Shown one piece after another: positions 49,847-58,373 of a stretch of 64,000 nt of DNA. The translations under genes were made by a program, and so were the position numbers. Each line of letters opens with the position of its first letter. Within the stretch, counting starts at the first letter, position 1. The notes under the pieces are model-generated. The model saw nothing but the letters and a program-made list of their open reading frames with translations, ran no database searches and was not told the DNA's origin. This DNA comes from DYCT01 sp051875715 (GTDB lineage Bacteria; Bacteroidota; Bacteroidia; Bacteroidales; Bacteroidaceae): positions 4,962 through 68,961 of the forward strand of contig JBJEHD010000032.1 in assembly GCA_051875715.1 (NCBI GenBank), written 5' to 3'.

Positions 49847-51469
49847 ATGGCAACACCCGAGTTTACGTATCAGCCGATGTTCGAACATGGCAAGGACGAT
49901 ACGCAGTATTACCTGCTGACGAAAGACTATGTGTCGGTAGGAGAGTTTGAAGGAAAACCCATCTTGAAAGTGGCCAAGGAAGGACTCACGGCCATGGCGA
50001 ACGCCGCCTTCCGCGACGTCTCGTTCATGCTGCGGCCCGCCCACAACGAGCAAGTGGCCAAAATCCTGACCGACCCCGAAGCAAGCGAAAACGACAAATA
50101 CGTGGCCCTGACCTTCCTGCGCAACGCCGAAGTGGCCGCCAAAGGCAAACTGCCCTTCTGCCAGGACACCGGCACCGCCATCATCCACGGCGAGAAAGGC
50201 CAACAGGTGTGGACGGGCTACTGCGACGAAGAAGCCCTCTCGCTGGGCGTGTTCAAGACCTATACGGAAGAAAACCTGCGCTACTCGCAGAACGCACCGC
50301 TCACCATGTATGACGAGGTGAACACACGCTGCAACCTGCCCGCCCAGATCGACCTGGAGGCCACCGAAGGCATGGAATACCGCTTCTTGTGCGTGACCAA
50401 GGGTGGCGGCTCGGCCAACAAGACCTACCTCTACCAAGAGACCAAGGCCATCCTGAACCCCGGCACGCTGGTGCCCTTCCTCGTGGAGAAAATGAAGACC
50501 CTGGGCACCGCCGCCTGCCCGCCCTACCACATCGCCTTCGTCATCGGCGGCACCTCGGCCGAGAAGAACCTCCTCACCGTGAAGCTGGCCTCGACGCACT
50601 ACTACGACAACCTGCCCACCACCGGCAACGAAGGCGGACGCGCCTTCCGCGACGTGGAACTGGAGAAGCAGGTGCTCGAAGCCGCCCACCGCATCGGACT
50701 GGGCGCACAGTTCGGCGGCAAATACTACGCACACGACGTTCGCATCATCCGTCTGCCGCGCCACGGCGCATCGTGCCCCGTCGGGCTGGGCGTATCGTGC
50801 TCGGCCGACCGCAACATCAAGTGCAAAATCGACAAAGACGGCATCTGGATTGAGAAACTCGACGACAACCCCGCACGCCTCATCCCCGAAGAACTGCGCC
50901 AGGCCGGCGAAGGAAACGCCGTACGCATCGACCTGAACCGCCCGATGGCGGAAATTCTGCAGGAACTGAGCAAATACCCCGTGGCCACGCGCCTCTCGCT
51001 CAACGGAACCATCATCGTGGGCCGCGACATCGCACACGCCAAACTGAAGGAACGCCTCGACCGGGGCGAAGACCTGCCGCAATACATCAAGGACCACCCC
51101 ATCTACTACGCCGGACCGGCCAAGACTCCAGCCGGCATGGCCTGCGGCTCGATGGGACCGACCACGGCCGGACGCATGGACCCCTACGTGGACCTCTTCC
51201 AAAGCCACGGCGGAAGCATGATCATGCTGGCCAAAGGAAACCGCAGCCAGCAGGTGACCGATGCCTGCAAGAAACACGGCGGATTCTACCTCGGCAGCAT
51301 CGGCGGCCCGGCCGCCATCTTGGCCCAGAACAACATCAAGAGCATCGAATGCGTGGAATATCCCGAACTCGGCATGGAAGCCATCTGGAAGATTGAAGTA
51401 CAGGACTTCCCCGCCTTCATCCTCGTCGACGACAAGGGCAATGATTTCTTCAAGCAAATCGGCAAATAA
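49847..51469 (+). CDS. Class I fumarate hydratase (4Fe-4S)
   Basis: Interconverts fumarate and malate, here likely in the reductive succinate branch of anaerobic metabolism. The 540-residue single-chain enzyme joins the alpha and beta parts: N-terminal LPFCQDTGTAIIHGEKG, LCVTKGGGSANKTYLY, AFVIGGTSAEKNLLTVKLAS, SCPVGLGVSCSADRN; C-terminal GRDIAHAKLKERLDRGE, GPTTAGRMDPYVDLFQSHGG and KHGGFYLGSIGGPAA. Cluster cysteines are present. Not related in function to the flanking PUL genes, and it has its own promoter and terminator. Confidence 0.95.
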   Translation: MATPEFTYQPMFEHGKDDTQYYLLTKDYVSVGEFEGKPILKVAKEGLTAMANAAFRDVSFMLRPAHNEQVAKILTDPEASENDKYVALTFLRNAEVAAKGKLPFCQDTGTAIIHGEKGQQVWTGYCDEEALSLGVFKTYTEENLRYSQNAPLTMYDEVNTRCNLPAQIDLEATEGMEYRFLCVTKGGGSANKTYLYQETKAILNPGTLVPFLVEKMKTLGTAACPPYHIAFVIGGTSAEKNLLTVKLASTHYYDNLPTTGNEGGRAFRDVELEKQVLEAAHRIGLGAQFGGKYYAHDVRIIRLPRHGASCPVGLGVSCSADRNIKCKIDKDGIWIEKLDDNPARLIPEELRQAGEGNAVRIDLNRPMAEILQELSKYPVATRLSLNGTIIVGRDIAHAKLKERLDRGEDLPQYIKDHPIYYAGPAKTPAGMACGSMGPTTAGRMDPYVDLFQSHGGSMIMLAKGNRSQQVTDACKKHGGFYLGSIGGPAAILAQNNIKSIECVEYPELGMEAIWKIEVQDFPAFILVDDKGNDFFKQIGK

Positions 51470-51490
51470 GCCCTGACCACCAACCCATCT

Positions 51491-51538
51491 CCAAGGGCCT
51501 GCTGAGGCACACACGCCCGGCCGGCCCTTGGTCGTTTT
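51491..51538 (+). terminator. Terminator after fumarase
   Basis: CCAAGGGCC (51491-51499) pairs with GGCCCTTGG (51523-51531), followed by TCGTTTTC. Confidence 0.75.
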
Positions 51539-51579
51539 CATTCACCCCCCTTAAATCCACCCCCTTAAATCCACCCCTC

Positions 51580-52878
51580 ATGCGCACACTCTCCCTCCTG
51601 CTGCTCTGGCTCTGCTGCCTCACCGGCCTGGCCGAAAACTACCCCTACCGCTCCGACATCCTATGGGTCACCACCCCCGACCACGCCGACTGGACCTACC
51701 GGACGGGCGAAAAAGCCACCGTACGGGTGGCCCTCTACCGCTACGGCATCCTGCAAGACAACCTGACCATCGACTACGAACTGGGCGGCGACATGATGCC
51801 GGCCGACCAGAAAGGAAGCGTGCCGCTGAAGAAGGGCGAAGCGGAAATCAAGGTGGGCACGATGACGCGCCCGGGCTTCCGCGACTGCCGGCTGGCCGTC
51901 AGCATCGACGGACAGACCTACCGCCACCACATCAAGTTGGGCTTCTCGCCCGAGCAGCTGAAGCCTTACACCCAGCGTCCGGCCGACTTCGGCGAGTTCT
52001 GGAGCCAGGCCCGGGAGGAGGCCGCCCAATGTCCGATGGAGGTGACCTCGACCTTCATGCCCGAATACTCGTCCGCCACGATGGACTGCTACCTGGTGCG
52101 CCTGCAATGCTACCGCCCCGGGCAATACATCTACGGCTACCTGACCAAGCCCAAGGCACCCGGCCGCTATCCGGTGGTGTTCACCCCGCCCGGAGCAGGC
52201 ATCAAGCCGGTACACCCCGTACGGGCCCAGTCGTTCGCCGACCAGGGACTCATCCGCTTCGAGATAGAGATACACGGCATACGGCCCGACCTGGATGCGG
52301 CCACCTACCGCGAAATCAGCGCGGCCTTCGGCACGCAGGGCAATAGCTACCTGGTGAACGGACTGGACAACCGGGACAACTACTACCTGAAGAAAGTGTA
52401 CATGGCCTGCATCCGCTCGCTGGACTACCTCACCTCGCTGCCCGAATGGGACGGACGGAACGTCATCGCCCAGGGAGCCAGCCAGGGAGGCGCACTGGCC
52501 CTCGTCACCACCGGCCTGGACCGCCGCGTGACGGCCTGCGTGGCCAACCACCCGGCCCTGACCGACATGGCGGGCTACAAGGACGGACGGGCCGGAGGTT
52601 ATCCGCACCTCTACACGAAGTTCGAGGGGATGGACACGCCGGAAAAGACCCGCACGCTGGCCTACTACGACGTGGTCAACTTCGCACGCGACATCCGCGT
52701 CCCCGTGTTCCTCACCTGGGGATTCAACGACGACGTATGCCCTCCCACCACCAGCTACATCGTCTACAACCTGCTCGACTGCCCGAAGGAATGCCTCATC
52801 ACCCCGGTGAACGAACACTGGGTGTCGGAGCCGACACGCAAGGCGCAACTGGAATGGATAGGCCGGCACCTGCGCTGA
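51580..52878 (+). CDS. Secreted CE7/AXE1-type acetyl esterase
   Basis: A 432-residue secreted protein (signal MRTLSLLLLWLCCLTGLAE). An N-terminal Ig-like domain (about 25-125) precedes an alpha/beta hydrolase of the acetyl xylan esterase/cephalosporin-C deacetylase type: family motif RPADFGEFW, oxyanion YGYLTKPK, nucleophile in AQGASQGGALAL, Asp in WGFNDDVCPP and His in PVNEHWVS. It would deacetylate oligo- or polysaccharides outside the inner membrane. Its place near the PUL and a pectate lyase fits glycan use. Confidence 0.88.
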   Translation: MRTLSLLLLWLCCLTGLAENYPYRSDILWVTTPDHADWTYRTGEKATVRVALYRYGILQDNLTIDYELGGDMMPADQKGSVPLKKGEAEIKVGTMTRPGFRDCRLAVSIDGQTYRHHIKLGFSPEQLKPYTQRPADFGEFWSQAREEAAQCPMEVTSTFMPEYSSATMDCYLVRLQCYRPGQYIYGYLTKPKAPGRYPVVFTPPGAGIKPVHPVRAQSFADQGLIRFEIEIHGIRPDLDAATYREISAAFGTQGNSYLVNGLDNRDNYYLKKVYMACIRSLDYLTSLPEWDGRNVIAQGASQGGALALVTTGLDRRVTACVANHPALTDMAGYKDGRAGGYPHLYTKFEGMDTPEKTRTLAYYDVVNFARDIRVPVFLTWGFNDDVCPPTTSYIVYNLLDCPKECLITPVNEHWVSEPTRKAQLEWIGRHLR

Positions 52879-52952
52879 CACGGCCCCGGCCCGCACACGC
52901 GAACGCCCCTGCATCGGCTCGCCTCCACGCGGACGAATACAGCCCTTCCCGG

Positions 52953-53015
52953 TACGATTGTTAATCGTACTCAAGTACGATTATTAATCGTGCGCCGATA
53001 CGATTATTAATCGTA
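52953..53015. repeat. Three palindromes TACGATTnTTAATCGTA at exact 23-bp spacing
   Basis: 17-base units start at 52953, 52976 and 52999, with 7-base arms TACGATT and AATCGTA around GTT or ATT. Unit 2 ends in G instead of A. They lie in the 223-base spacer between the convergent esterase and EamA genes, where no other feature is seen. Confidence 0.88.
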
Positions 53016-53101
53016 CCAGACAGGCGCGTATATGCATCGACCCGCGCAAGTACGCGCCCGGCCCGTCGCATCTATGCACATCGCCCGCCGCAGATGGGCC
53101 G

Positions 53102-54016
53102 TTATGAAGCACCGTTTGGTTCACGACCCGCCCAATACACCCCCAGAAGAATGCAAACCACCCCCGTCAGGCTGAGCCACGTGAGCCGCTCGCCCAGCCA
53201 GACCGACGAAGCCGCCAGGGTGAAGATGGGATTCAGGTAGATGTAGTTGGACGCCTGCACCGTGCCCAAGCGGCGGAGCACGACGTTCCAGGTGGCATAG
53301 CAGCCCAGCGACGCCACCACGCTCAGGAAGAACAGGTTGAACCAAACCTCCGTGCGGGCGAAACCCGCCAGCGGAAACGCCCAGGGATGCAGCACGAAGA
53401 AGGGAAGCACGGTCAGGATGCCGTAGAAGAAGACCTTGCGGGTGAGGAAGGCGGTGGGATAGCGGCCGCTCATCCGCCGGATGATCAGGCTGTAGACCGC
53501 CCACGAGAACGCCGCTGCCAGCGAAAGCAAATCGCCCAACGGCGAGACCTTGAGCACGAAATGCCCGTTGAAAACCACCAAGGCCACCCCGACCAATGCC
53601 AGCAACGACCCGCCCCAGAGGGCCGACGACCCGCGCCGGCGGTCGACAAGCACGACCAGCAGCGTGGTGAGCAGCGGCGCCGTGCAGACGATGAACGACA
53701 CATTGCTCGCCAAGGTCAGTTGCAGGGCCGTGTTCTCGGTGAGGAAATAGATGGAGCCGCCCGTCATGCCTCCGGCCACCAGCCAGGCCTCGTCTCGCCA
53801 CGAAGCGCACCACAGGCGGCGATGGCTGAGGGTCCAGATGCCCACATAAGCCACAACGAAGCGCAGCAGGAAGATTTCGTGCGGAGCCAGGCCCGCCTCG
53901 ATCAGCACCTTGGTCGAGATGAAGGTCACGCCCCATATCGCCACAATCGCGATGGCAACGAGGTGGTAGGCCCAGCGGGAGGGCCGACAGCGGTTGGAAC
54001 AGGTAGATGCTTGCAT
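53102..54016 (-). CDS. EamA/DMT family transporter
   Basis: A 304-residue membrane protein with about ten hydrophobic helices and two EamA repeats. The first contains AIWGVTFISTKVLIEAGLAP and the second FSWAVYSLIIRRMSGRYP and NPIFTLAASSVWLGERLTW. A drug/metabolite exporter; the substrate is unknown. The ATG at 54016 (MQASTCS) is preferred over an in-frame ATG further up in a hairpin-containing spacer. Confidence 0.87.
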   Translation of the reverse strand: MQASTCSNRCRPSRWAYHLVAIAIVAIWGVTFISTKVLIEAGLAPHEIFLLRFVVAYVGIWTLSHRRLWCASWRDEAWLVAGGMTGGSIYFLTENTALQLTLASNVSFIVCTAPLLTTLLVVLVDRRRGSSALWGGSLLALVGVALVVFNGHFVLKVSPLGDLLSLAAAFSWAVYSLIIRRMSGRYPTAFLTRKVFFYGILTVLPFFVLHPWAFPLAGFARTEVWFNLFFLSVVASLGCYATWNVVLRRLGTVQASNYIYLNPIFTLAASSVWLGERLTWLSLTGVVCILLGVYWAGREPNGAS

Positions 54017-54095
54017 CACAACATACGGATTTGGGTTCGGCCGCGAAATTACGCAATCCGCACGACATGGCGAAGCAAACGGCCCGCCCGGATGC

Positions 54096-54138
54096 AGCAC
54101 AGCCGCCCAAGGCCGAATGGGCCTTGGGCGGCTGTGCT
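54096..54138. terminator. 19-bp perfect hairpin upstream of the EamA gene
   Basis: Arms at 54096-54114 and 54120-54138 with a 5-base loop. It probably ends pectate lyase transcription before the EamA gene. No T-run follows, so it could also be an mRNA-stabilising stem. Confidence 0.6.
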
Positions 54139-54144
54139 TATGAG

Positions 54145-54205
54145 GGTGTGTCAGAATGGCCAATCTGACGCGCCGTCGATTATCCCAAATCGACCGTTTT
54201 GGGAT
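54145..54205. terminator. Two hairpins after the pectate lyase gene
   Basis: GGTGTGTCAGA (54145-54155) pairs with TCTGACGCGCC (54164-54174) through G-U pairs. ATCCCAAA (54182-54189) pairs with TTTGGGAT (54198-54205), which includes the pectate lyase stop codon. Both lie just downstream of that gene on the minus strand. Confidence 0.5.
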
Positions 54206-56385
54206 TATTCAATCACAATCTTACGTCCGGCCTGGATGTAGATGCCACGGCCGGGATTGTGGACGATGCGTCCGGTGAGGTCGTAGATGGGAGCGTTCGC
54301 ATCGACGGCCGACGCATCCACACGCTGGATGGCATTGCTTTCGCCTTCCAGGTCGATGTAGAACAGGTTGCGCGTGTCGGCCTTCGTCAGTTGGTGCGCA
54401 CCGGCGGCCAGTTCGTAGACGGCCACGTTGGCTTCGGAATAGGTGCTCACGCCCTTGTCCGTCTTCTTCGTGCCGTCCACCTTGATGTTCGGCGTCTCAG
54501 TCGGGCCGAACACCAGCGTCAGACGCATCGGGGCGGTGAGGGTGAAGCTGACGGAAGTGGAGCTTTCCATCTTCAAGCAATAGGTGTGGTCCTTTCCGGC
54601 CCAGTTGACCGTACCCTTCGAGTTGGAGACGTTGCCCGTCACGCTGTAGAACGAGTTGCTGGCACCAGCGCTCGTAAACCAGCAGGCATAGCCCGAAGAG
54701 GGGTCGGGTTCCGACGGATCGGGGTTTTCGGGGTCCGGATCAGGGTCCGTCGGGTCAACGGGGTCGCCGCCGCCCGTCGAGCCGAAGATGCCCACGAGGC
54801 TACTCGTGTAGCCCACGACAGCGGATTTCAGCGCGCTGTTCACGCTGTAGTCGGCATCGTCGGTGGCGTTGTTGAACGTCCACTGGAAGTCGCCGTGCTG
54901 CATACGTCCGGCACCGTACTGGCCGGTCACGATGGACGGCACATCGGCAGCCGCATCGGGCGTGCAGGCATACATCAGCGTCGAACTGGTGTCGAAATTG
55001 TTGTACGTGCCGCCGCCCTTCTTCGCTACGACCGTAGCCGGCACCTGCTCGTCGCGCGTGGTGGCCTCGTAGGCATCAAACTCGGTGGCGTTCTGCTGGT
55101 AGGTCACGTAGCGGAACGACGAGCCCTTCTCGGCAAACACGTTGTTGAAGGACTTGATGATGCCGCCGTCCTCGCCCGAGAAGGTACCCTTGGGGTCGCT
55201 GGCGACATCCGATCCCTGCAGCGAAATCAGCATCGGATAATGGGTGTTGCGGAAATAGTTGGACTCGACAAAGACGCTCGAGCCGGTGGTGGAGCCGACG
55301 CCGTACTTGGCGACGCCGTCGAAATAGTTGTTATACACATGGACCGTCATGGTGCGCACACGCGGGTGGCGCGAGTCGGAATGGTCGAACCAGTTGTGGT
55401 GGTAGGTGATGTAGTTCGGACCGCTTTCGGACTTCATGCCGCACAACGATGACTTGCCGCTGTCCCAGAAATGGTTGTACGAGATGGTCAGGTATTGCGA
55501 GTCGTCTTTCATGTCGATGGTACCGTCGCCCTTGGCCTGATCGGACGCACCGCCCGCCGAGCCGTAGAATAGGTCGAGGTGATGAATCCAGCAGTGCCTG
55601 TTGTCCGTGTCGAGGGACACGGCATCGTCCCAGCAGTTCATGATGGCAAAGTTTCGGAGTTCCACGCTTGTGGCATTGCGAATCAGGAAGCCAAAGCCGT
55701 GGATGGTGGCATCGTTGCCCACGCCCTCGAGCGTGATGTTCAGTTTTTCATACGAATTCTGTCCCTTGATTTGCAGACCTTCCGCGCTGCTGTCGAAGCG
55801 GTCCATGTCTGCTTCCTTGATGGTGCCCACGATGCGCACGCACAAGGGGCGGTTTCCGTACTTGCCGTTGGCACCGGCAAAGATTGCCTGCAGGCCGGTG
55901 AAGGTCGTGCCGTTCAGCGTAGCCTGCACGGTCTTGGCCGTCTTGCCCGTCACGTAGATGACCTGTGCGTCGGCCTTCAGTTGTCCGTTGTCCTGATAAG
56001 CGCCGATGCCGCTGTAGTTGTGGTGTGCAAAGCCCGTACGGTCGTGCTCCTTGGCCTCGAAGGTGGCCGTTTCAGTAATGTCGGCCGTCAGTTCGTTGCC
56101 GGCAGCATCGATGGGCACAATCTTGAACTGATAGGTTCCGGCCGTGATGCCCAACACGTCGGCCCGTCCGTACGTGCCATAGTCACGTACCAGTTCCGAG
56201 TCCAATTTCAGATAATCGCCTGTGGTGGATTTGTAATACACGGCGTAGGTGCTTGCCGTGCTCAGTTTTTCGAAGGTCACATACCCCGATTCGAACCAGC
56301 CGCCTACTTCCTTCACGGTGACTGCGGCCACCGACGGCAATGACACTGCCATAGCCATCGCCATCCAAAGATTCCTTAATCTCAT
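54205..56385 (-). CDS. Secreted PL1 family pectate lyase
   Basis: A 726-residue secreted enzyme predicted to cleave polygalacturonate by beta-elimination. Signal peptide (about 1-20), N-terminal Ig-like domain (about 22-110), parallel beta-helix PL1 domain (about 115-530) with LDTDNRHCWIHHLDLFYG, DGTIDMKDDSQYLTISYNHF and HHNWFDHSDSRHPRVR (conserved RxPxxR). A Pro/Asp linker (DPVDPTDPDPDPENPDP) leads to a C-terminal beta domain and a tail PIYDLTGRIV-GIYIQAGRKIVIE typical of surface or T9SS-like sorting tails. It is not next to a susCD pair of its own. Confidence 0.92.
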   Translation of the reverse strand: MRLRNLWMAMAMAVSLPSVAAVTVKEVGGWFESGYVTFEKLSTASTYAVYYKSTTGDYLKLDSELVRDYGTYGRADVLGITAGTYQFKIVPIDAAGNELTADITETATFEAKEHDRTGFAHHNYSGIGAYQDNGQLKADAQVIYVTGKTAKTVQATLNGTTFTGLQAIFAGANGKYGNRPLCVRIVGTIKEADMDRFDSSAEGLQIKGQNSYEKLNITLEGVGNDATIHGFGFLIRNATSVELRNFAIMNCWDDAVSLDTDNRHCWIHHLDLFYGSAGGASDQAKGDGTIDMKDDSQYLTISYNHFWDSGKSSLCGMKSESGPNYITYHHNWFDHSDSRHPRVRTMTVHVYNNYFDGVAKYGVGSTTGSSVFVESNYFRNTHYPMLISLQGSDVASDPKGTFSGEDGGIIKSFNNVFAEKGSSFRYVTYQQNATEFDAYEATTRDEQVPATVVAKKGGGTYNNFDTSSTLMYACTPDAAADVPSIVTGQYGAGRMQHGDFQWTFNNATDDADYSVNSALKSAVVGYTSSLVGIFGSTGGGDPVDPTDPDPDPENPDPSEPDPSSGYACWFTSAGASNSFYSVTGNVSNSKGTVNWAGKDHTYCLKMESSTSVSFTLTAPMRLTLVFGPTETPNIKVDGTKKTDKGVSTYSEANVAVYELAAGAHQLTKADTRNLFYIDLEGESNAIQRVDASAVDANAPIYDLTGRIVHNPGRGIYIQAGRKIVIE

Positions 56386-56455
56386 GTCGCTACTTGTTTT
56401 TGTTTTTCATTTAGATTAGACGAGGCGTGTTCGGACACGCCCTTGTTACGAGGGG

Positions 56456-56463
56456 CAAAACTA
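56456..56463 (-). promoter_or_regulatory. Candidate -7 element of the pectate lyase gene
   Basis: TAGTTTTG on the minus strand (exact TAnnTTTG), 70 bases upstream of the ATG. The leader contains a GGCGTGT/ACACGCC hairpin at 56424-56441. Confidence 0.5.
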
Positions 56464-56531
56464 CGGACATCTGCATACGCAAATGTGCAAAATTAGACTG
56501 TTGATGTAGAATTTTGAACCGAATCGGGCAT

Positions 56532-57155
56532 TTAGGGCCACGCGAAGGAATAAGTGGACCACCCGTCGGCCGTCATCAGCGAAAAATCCACCTGCCGGGC
56601 CTCATCGCGGTAGCCGGCCAGCGGTACGGACAGATAGGCACGCTGGGTGTAGGCCTCGACGTCGTCGCCCCGGTCGTGATACAGCCCCAGGCGGACGGTG
56701 GCCCCTCGCTCCTGCTCTACGAAGAAGAAGGTGTGCGGACGATTCTGGGCCTTGACCAGCAACACCAGGTTCAGGTAATCGCCGCTCCGCCAGATGCTTT
56801 GCACGCCCACGGGGTCTTTCTTCCACTCGCCCTCCCAGCGGGCCGTGGGCAGAGGGGCGATGGCCTCGACCTTGTCGTACAAATGCACGGACGCAGAGGC
56901 ATCGGCGGCCGTCGGTTCGTACAAGGCCACGATGCGGTAGAGCGAATCGGGGGTGAGGCCGGCATGCTGGTCGGCGTTGCCGACGTCGTAGCACTCGCCC
57001 CGGTCGGTCAGCAACCACGCCCCCCTCCCCTGCGCGTCGGTGCGGAGCGAGGCAAACTCCGTCAGCACGGGCGGATAAGCAGCCTCCTCCTTCCCACACG
57101 AAACGAGAAGGAGGAGCACTATATATAATAAGGAGAAAAAGCGGAGGCGACTCAT
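56532..57155 (-). CDS. NigD-like lipoprotein
   Basis: A 207-residue lipoprotein: signal with lipobox LLVSC (Cys20), then a small beta domain with LTEFASLRTDAQGRGAWLLTDRG, resembling the NigD-like N-terminal domain, and a C-terminal beta domain ending STYSFAWP. NigD-like proteins are common in Bacteroidales; the best-known member lies in a bacteriocin locus but most have no known role. It overlaps the upstream acyltransferase by ATGA, so it is the last gene of that unit. Confidence 0.78.
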   Translation of the reverse strand: MSRLRFFSLLYIVLLLLVSCGKEEAAYPPVLTEFASLRTDAQGRGAWLLTDRGECYDVGNADQHAGLTPDSLYRIVALYEPTAADASASVHLYDKVEAIAPLPTARWEGEWKKDPVGVQSIWRSGDYLNLVLLVKAQNRPHTFFFVEQERGATVRLGLYHDRGDDVEAYTQRAYLSVPLAGYRDEARQVDFSLMTADGWSTYSFAWP

Positions 57156-58303
57156 GCCAAAGCGGCCAGGTGGTTCTTCAACGGATTGGCATACATCTGC
57201 AGCAACTTCTCGCACAAGAAGGCCTCGTCCTTGCCGGGCAGGTCGATTTTCGCCAACTGGCCCTCCAGATACTGCCGGAAGCAAGCCTCCTCGTCGGCCG
57301 TATAGCGGTCGGCATACCGACGCTCGCCGCTCAGCCAGTCGGCCGCCACATAGTTGCCCGGATACATCCGGTAGCCCCGATGGATTTCGCGGTCGATCAG
57401 CGCCGAGACGGCGGCAATCTGCTCTTGCTTGGGCAGGGAGGGGTCGACCTGGTCGAGCAGAGTGTCCAGACAGCGGCCGGTGCAGAAATGCACGCGACCC
57501 TTGCGGCCCGTCAGGCCCGTGGCCATGTTCTTCAGGTCGTCGGCCGGCGACTTCTTGAACCCCTCGATGTCCCGTTTCTGCTGAAACTCCTGCGCCTTCA
57601 GGTAGTCGCAGGGGTCGTATTCGTAGGAGATGGCAAGCGGGGCGATGTGCAGGCTGCGCAGGCGGTCGAGCAGGCTTCCCTCGCCGCCCATGGCCAGCAT
57701 CTTCAGCAGGCTGTCCTGCGTGCGGTCGTCCGAATCCTTGGCCCGACCCTCGCGCTGGGCAATCCACAACGAGTGGTTCTCCTGCCCGACGGCATAATGG
57801 ATGTAGCGCGACAACCGGGCCGACGACGCGAGCATCTGGCGCATGCCCAGCGAACGCTGTACGATGACCGACTTGTTGACCCGCACGAATTTCTTTATCC
57901 ACGGGTAAATCAGCAGGTTGTCGCCAATGGCGATTTGCACCGTGTCCATCCCCTGCCGGGCCAGCAGGACGGACAGGAAGCCGGAGTCGAGGATGATGTC
58001 CCGATGGTTGGACAGGTAGGTATAGGCCTGCTGCGTGTCGGGGAGCGAGGTATGGTCGAGCGACAATCCATCGGTACTCGTCCGGGCGATACGGTCCAGA
58101 ATGTCGTAGCAGAAGGCCTGCTGAAACTCATTGACCGTGCGGCATTGGCGCATCTTCGCCGCCAACGCCTCGAAGGGCACGCCCGGGATGGCCACGCCGA
58201 CCACTTTCCGGAAGGCCTCGTCGGCTATCAGTTCTTCGAATACCTGAGGGATTTCTTCATCGCGATACGGACGTATCTCATCAAATTCGGTAGGTGTCTC
58301 CAT
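57152..58303 (-). CDS. Acyltransferase of the glycerol-3-phosphate acyltransferase (PlsC-like) type
   Basis: A 383-residue protein with acyltransferase motifs SNHRDIILDSGFLSVLL (His and Asp as in the NHx4D-type site), a basic region KKFVRVNKSVIVQR, and QREGRAKDSDDRTQ corresponding to the substrate-binding EGxR motif. A C-terminal helical extension follows. Likely transfers acyl groups in membrane lipid synthesis, but the acceptor is uncertain. A 7/8 match to TAnnTTTG (CATCTTTG, 58339-58332) lies 28 bases upstream. Confidence 0.8.
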   Translation of the reverse strand: METPTEFDEIRPYRDEEIPQVFEELIADEAFRKVVGVAIPGVPFEALAAKMRQCRTVNEFQQAFCYDILDRIARTSTDGLSLDHTSLPDTQQAYTYLSNHRDIILDSGFLSVLLARQGMDTVQIAIGDNLLIYPWIKKFVRVNKSVIVQRSLGMRQMLASSARLSRYIHYAVGQENHSLWIAQREGRAKDSDDRTQDSLLKMLAMGGEGSLLDRLRSLHIAPLAISYEYDPCDYLKAQEFQQKRDIEGFKKSPADDLKNMATGLTGRKGRVHFCTGRCLDTLLDQVDPSLPKQEQIAAVSALIDREIHRGYRMYPGNYVAADWLSGERRYADRYTADEEACFRQYLEGQLAKIDLPGKDEAFLCEKLLQMYANPLKNHLAALA

Positions 58304-58373
58304 AAGCCGTCGTTTTAAGGTTTCTCACTTGCAAAGATGAGTGATATTTTCACACTATCCAAACGTAGCCTCC

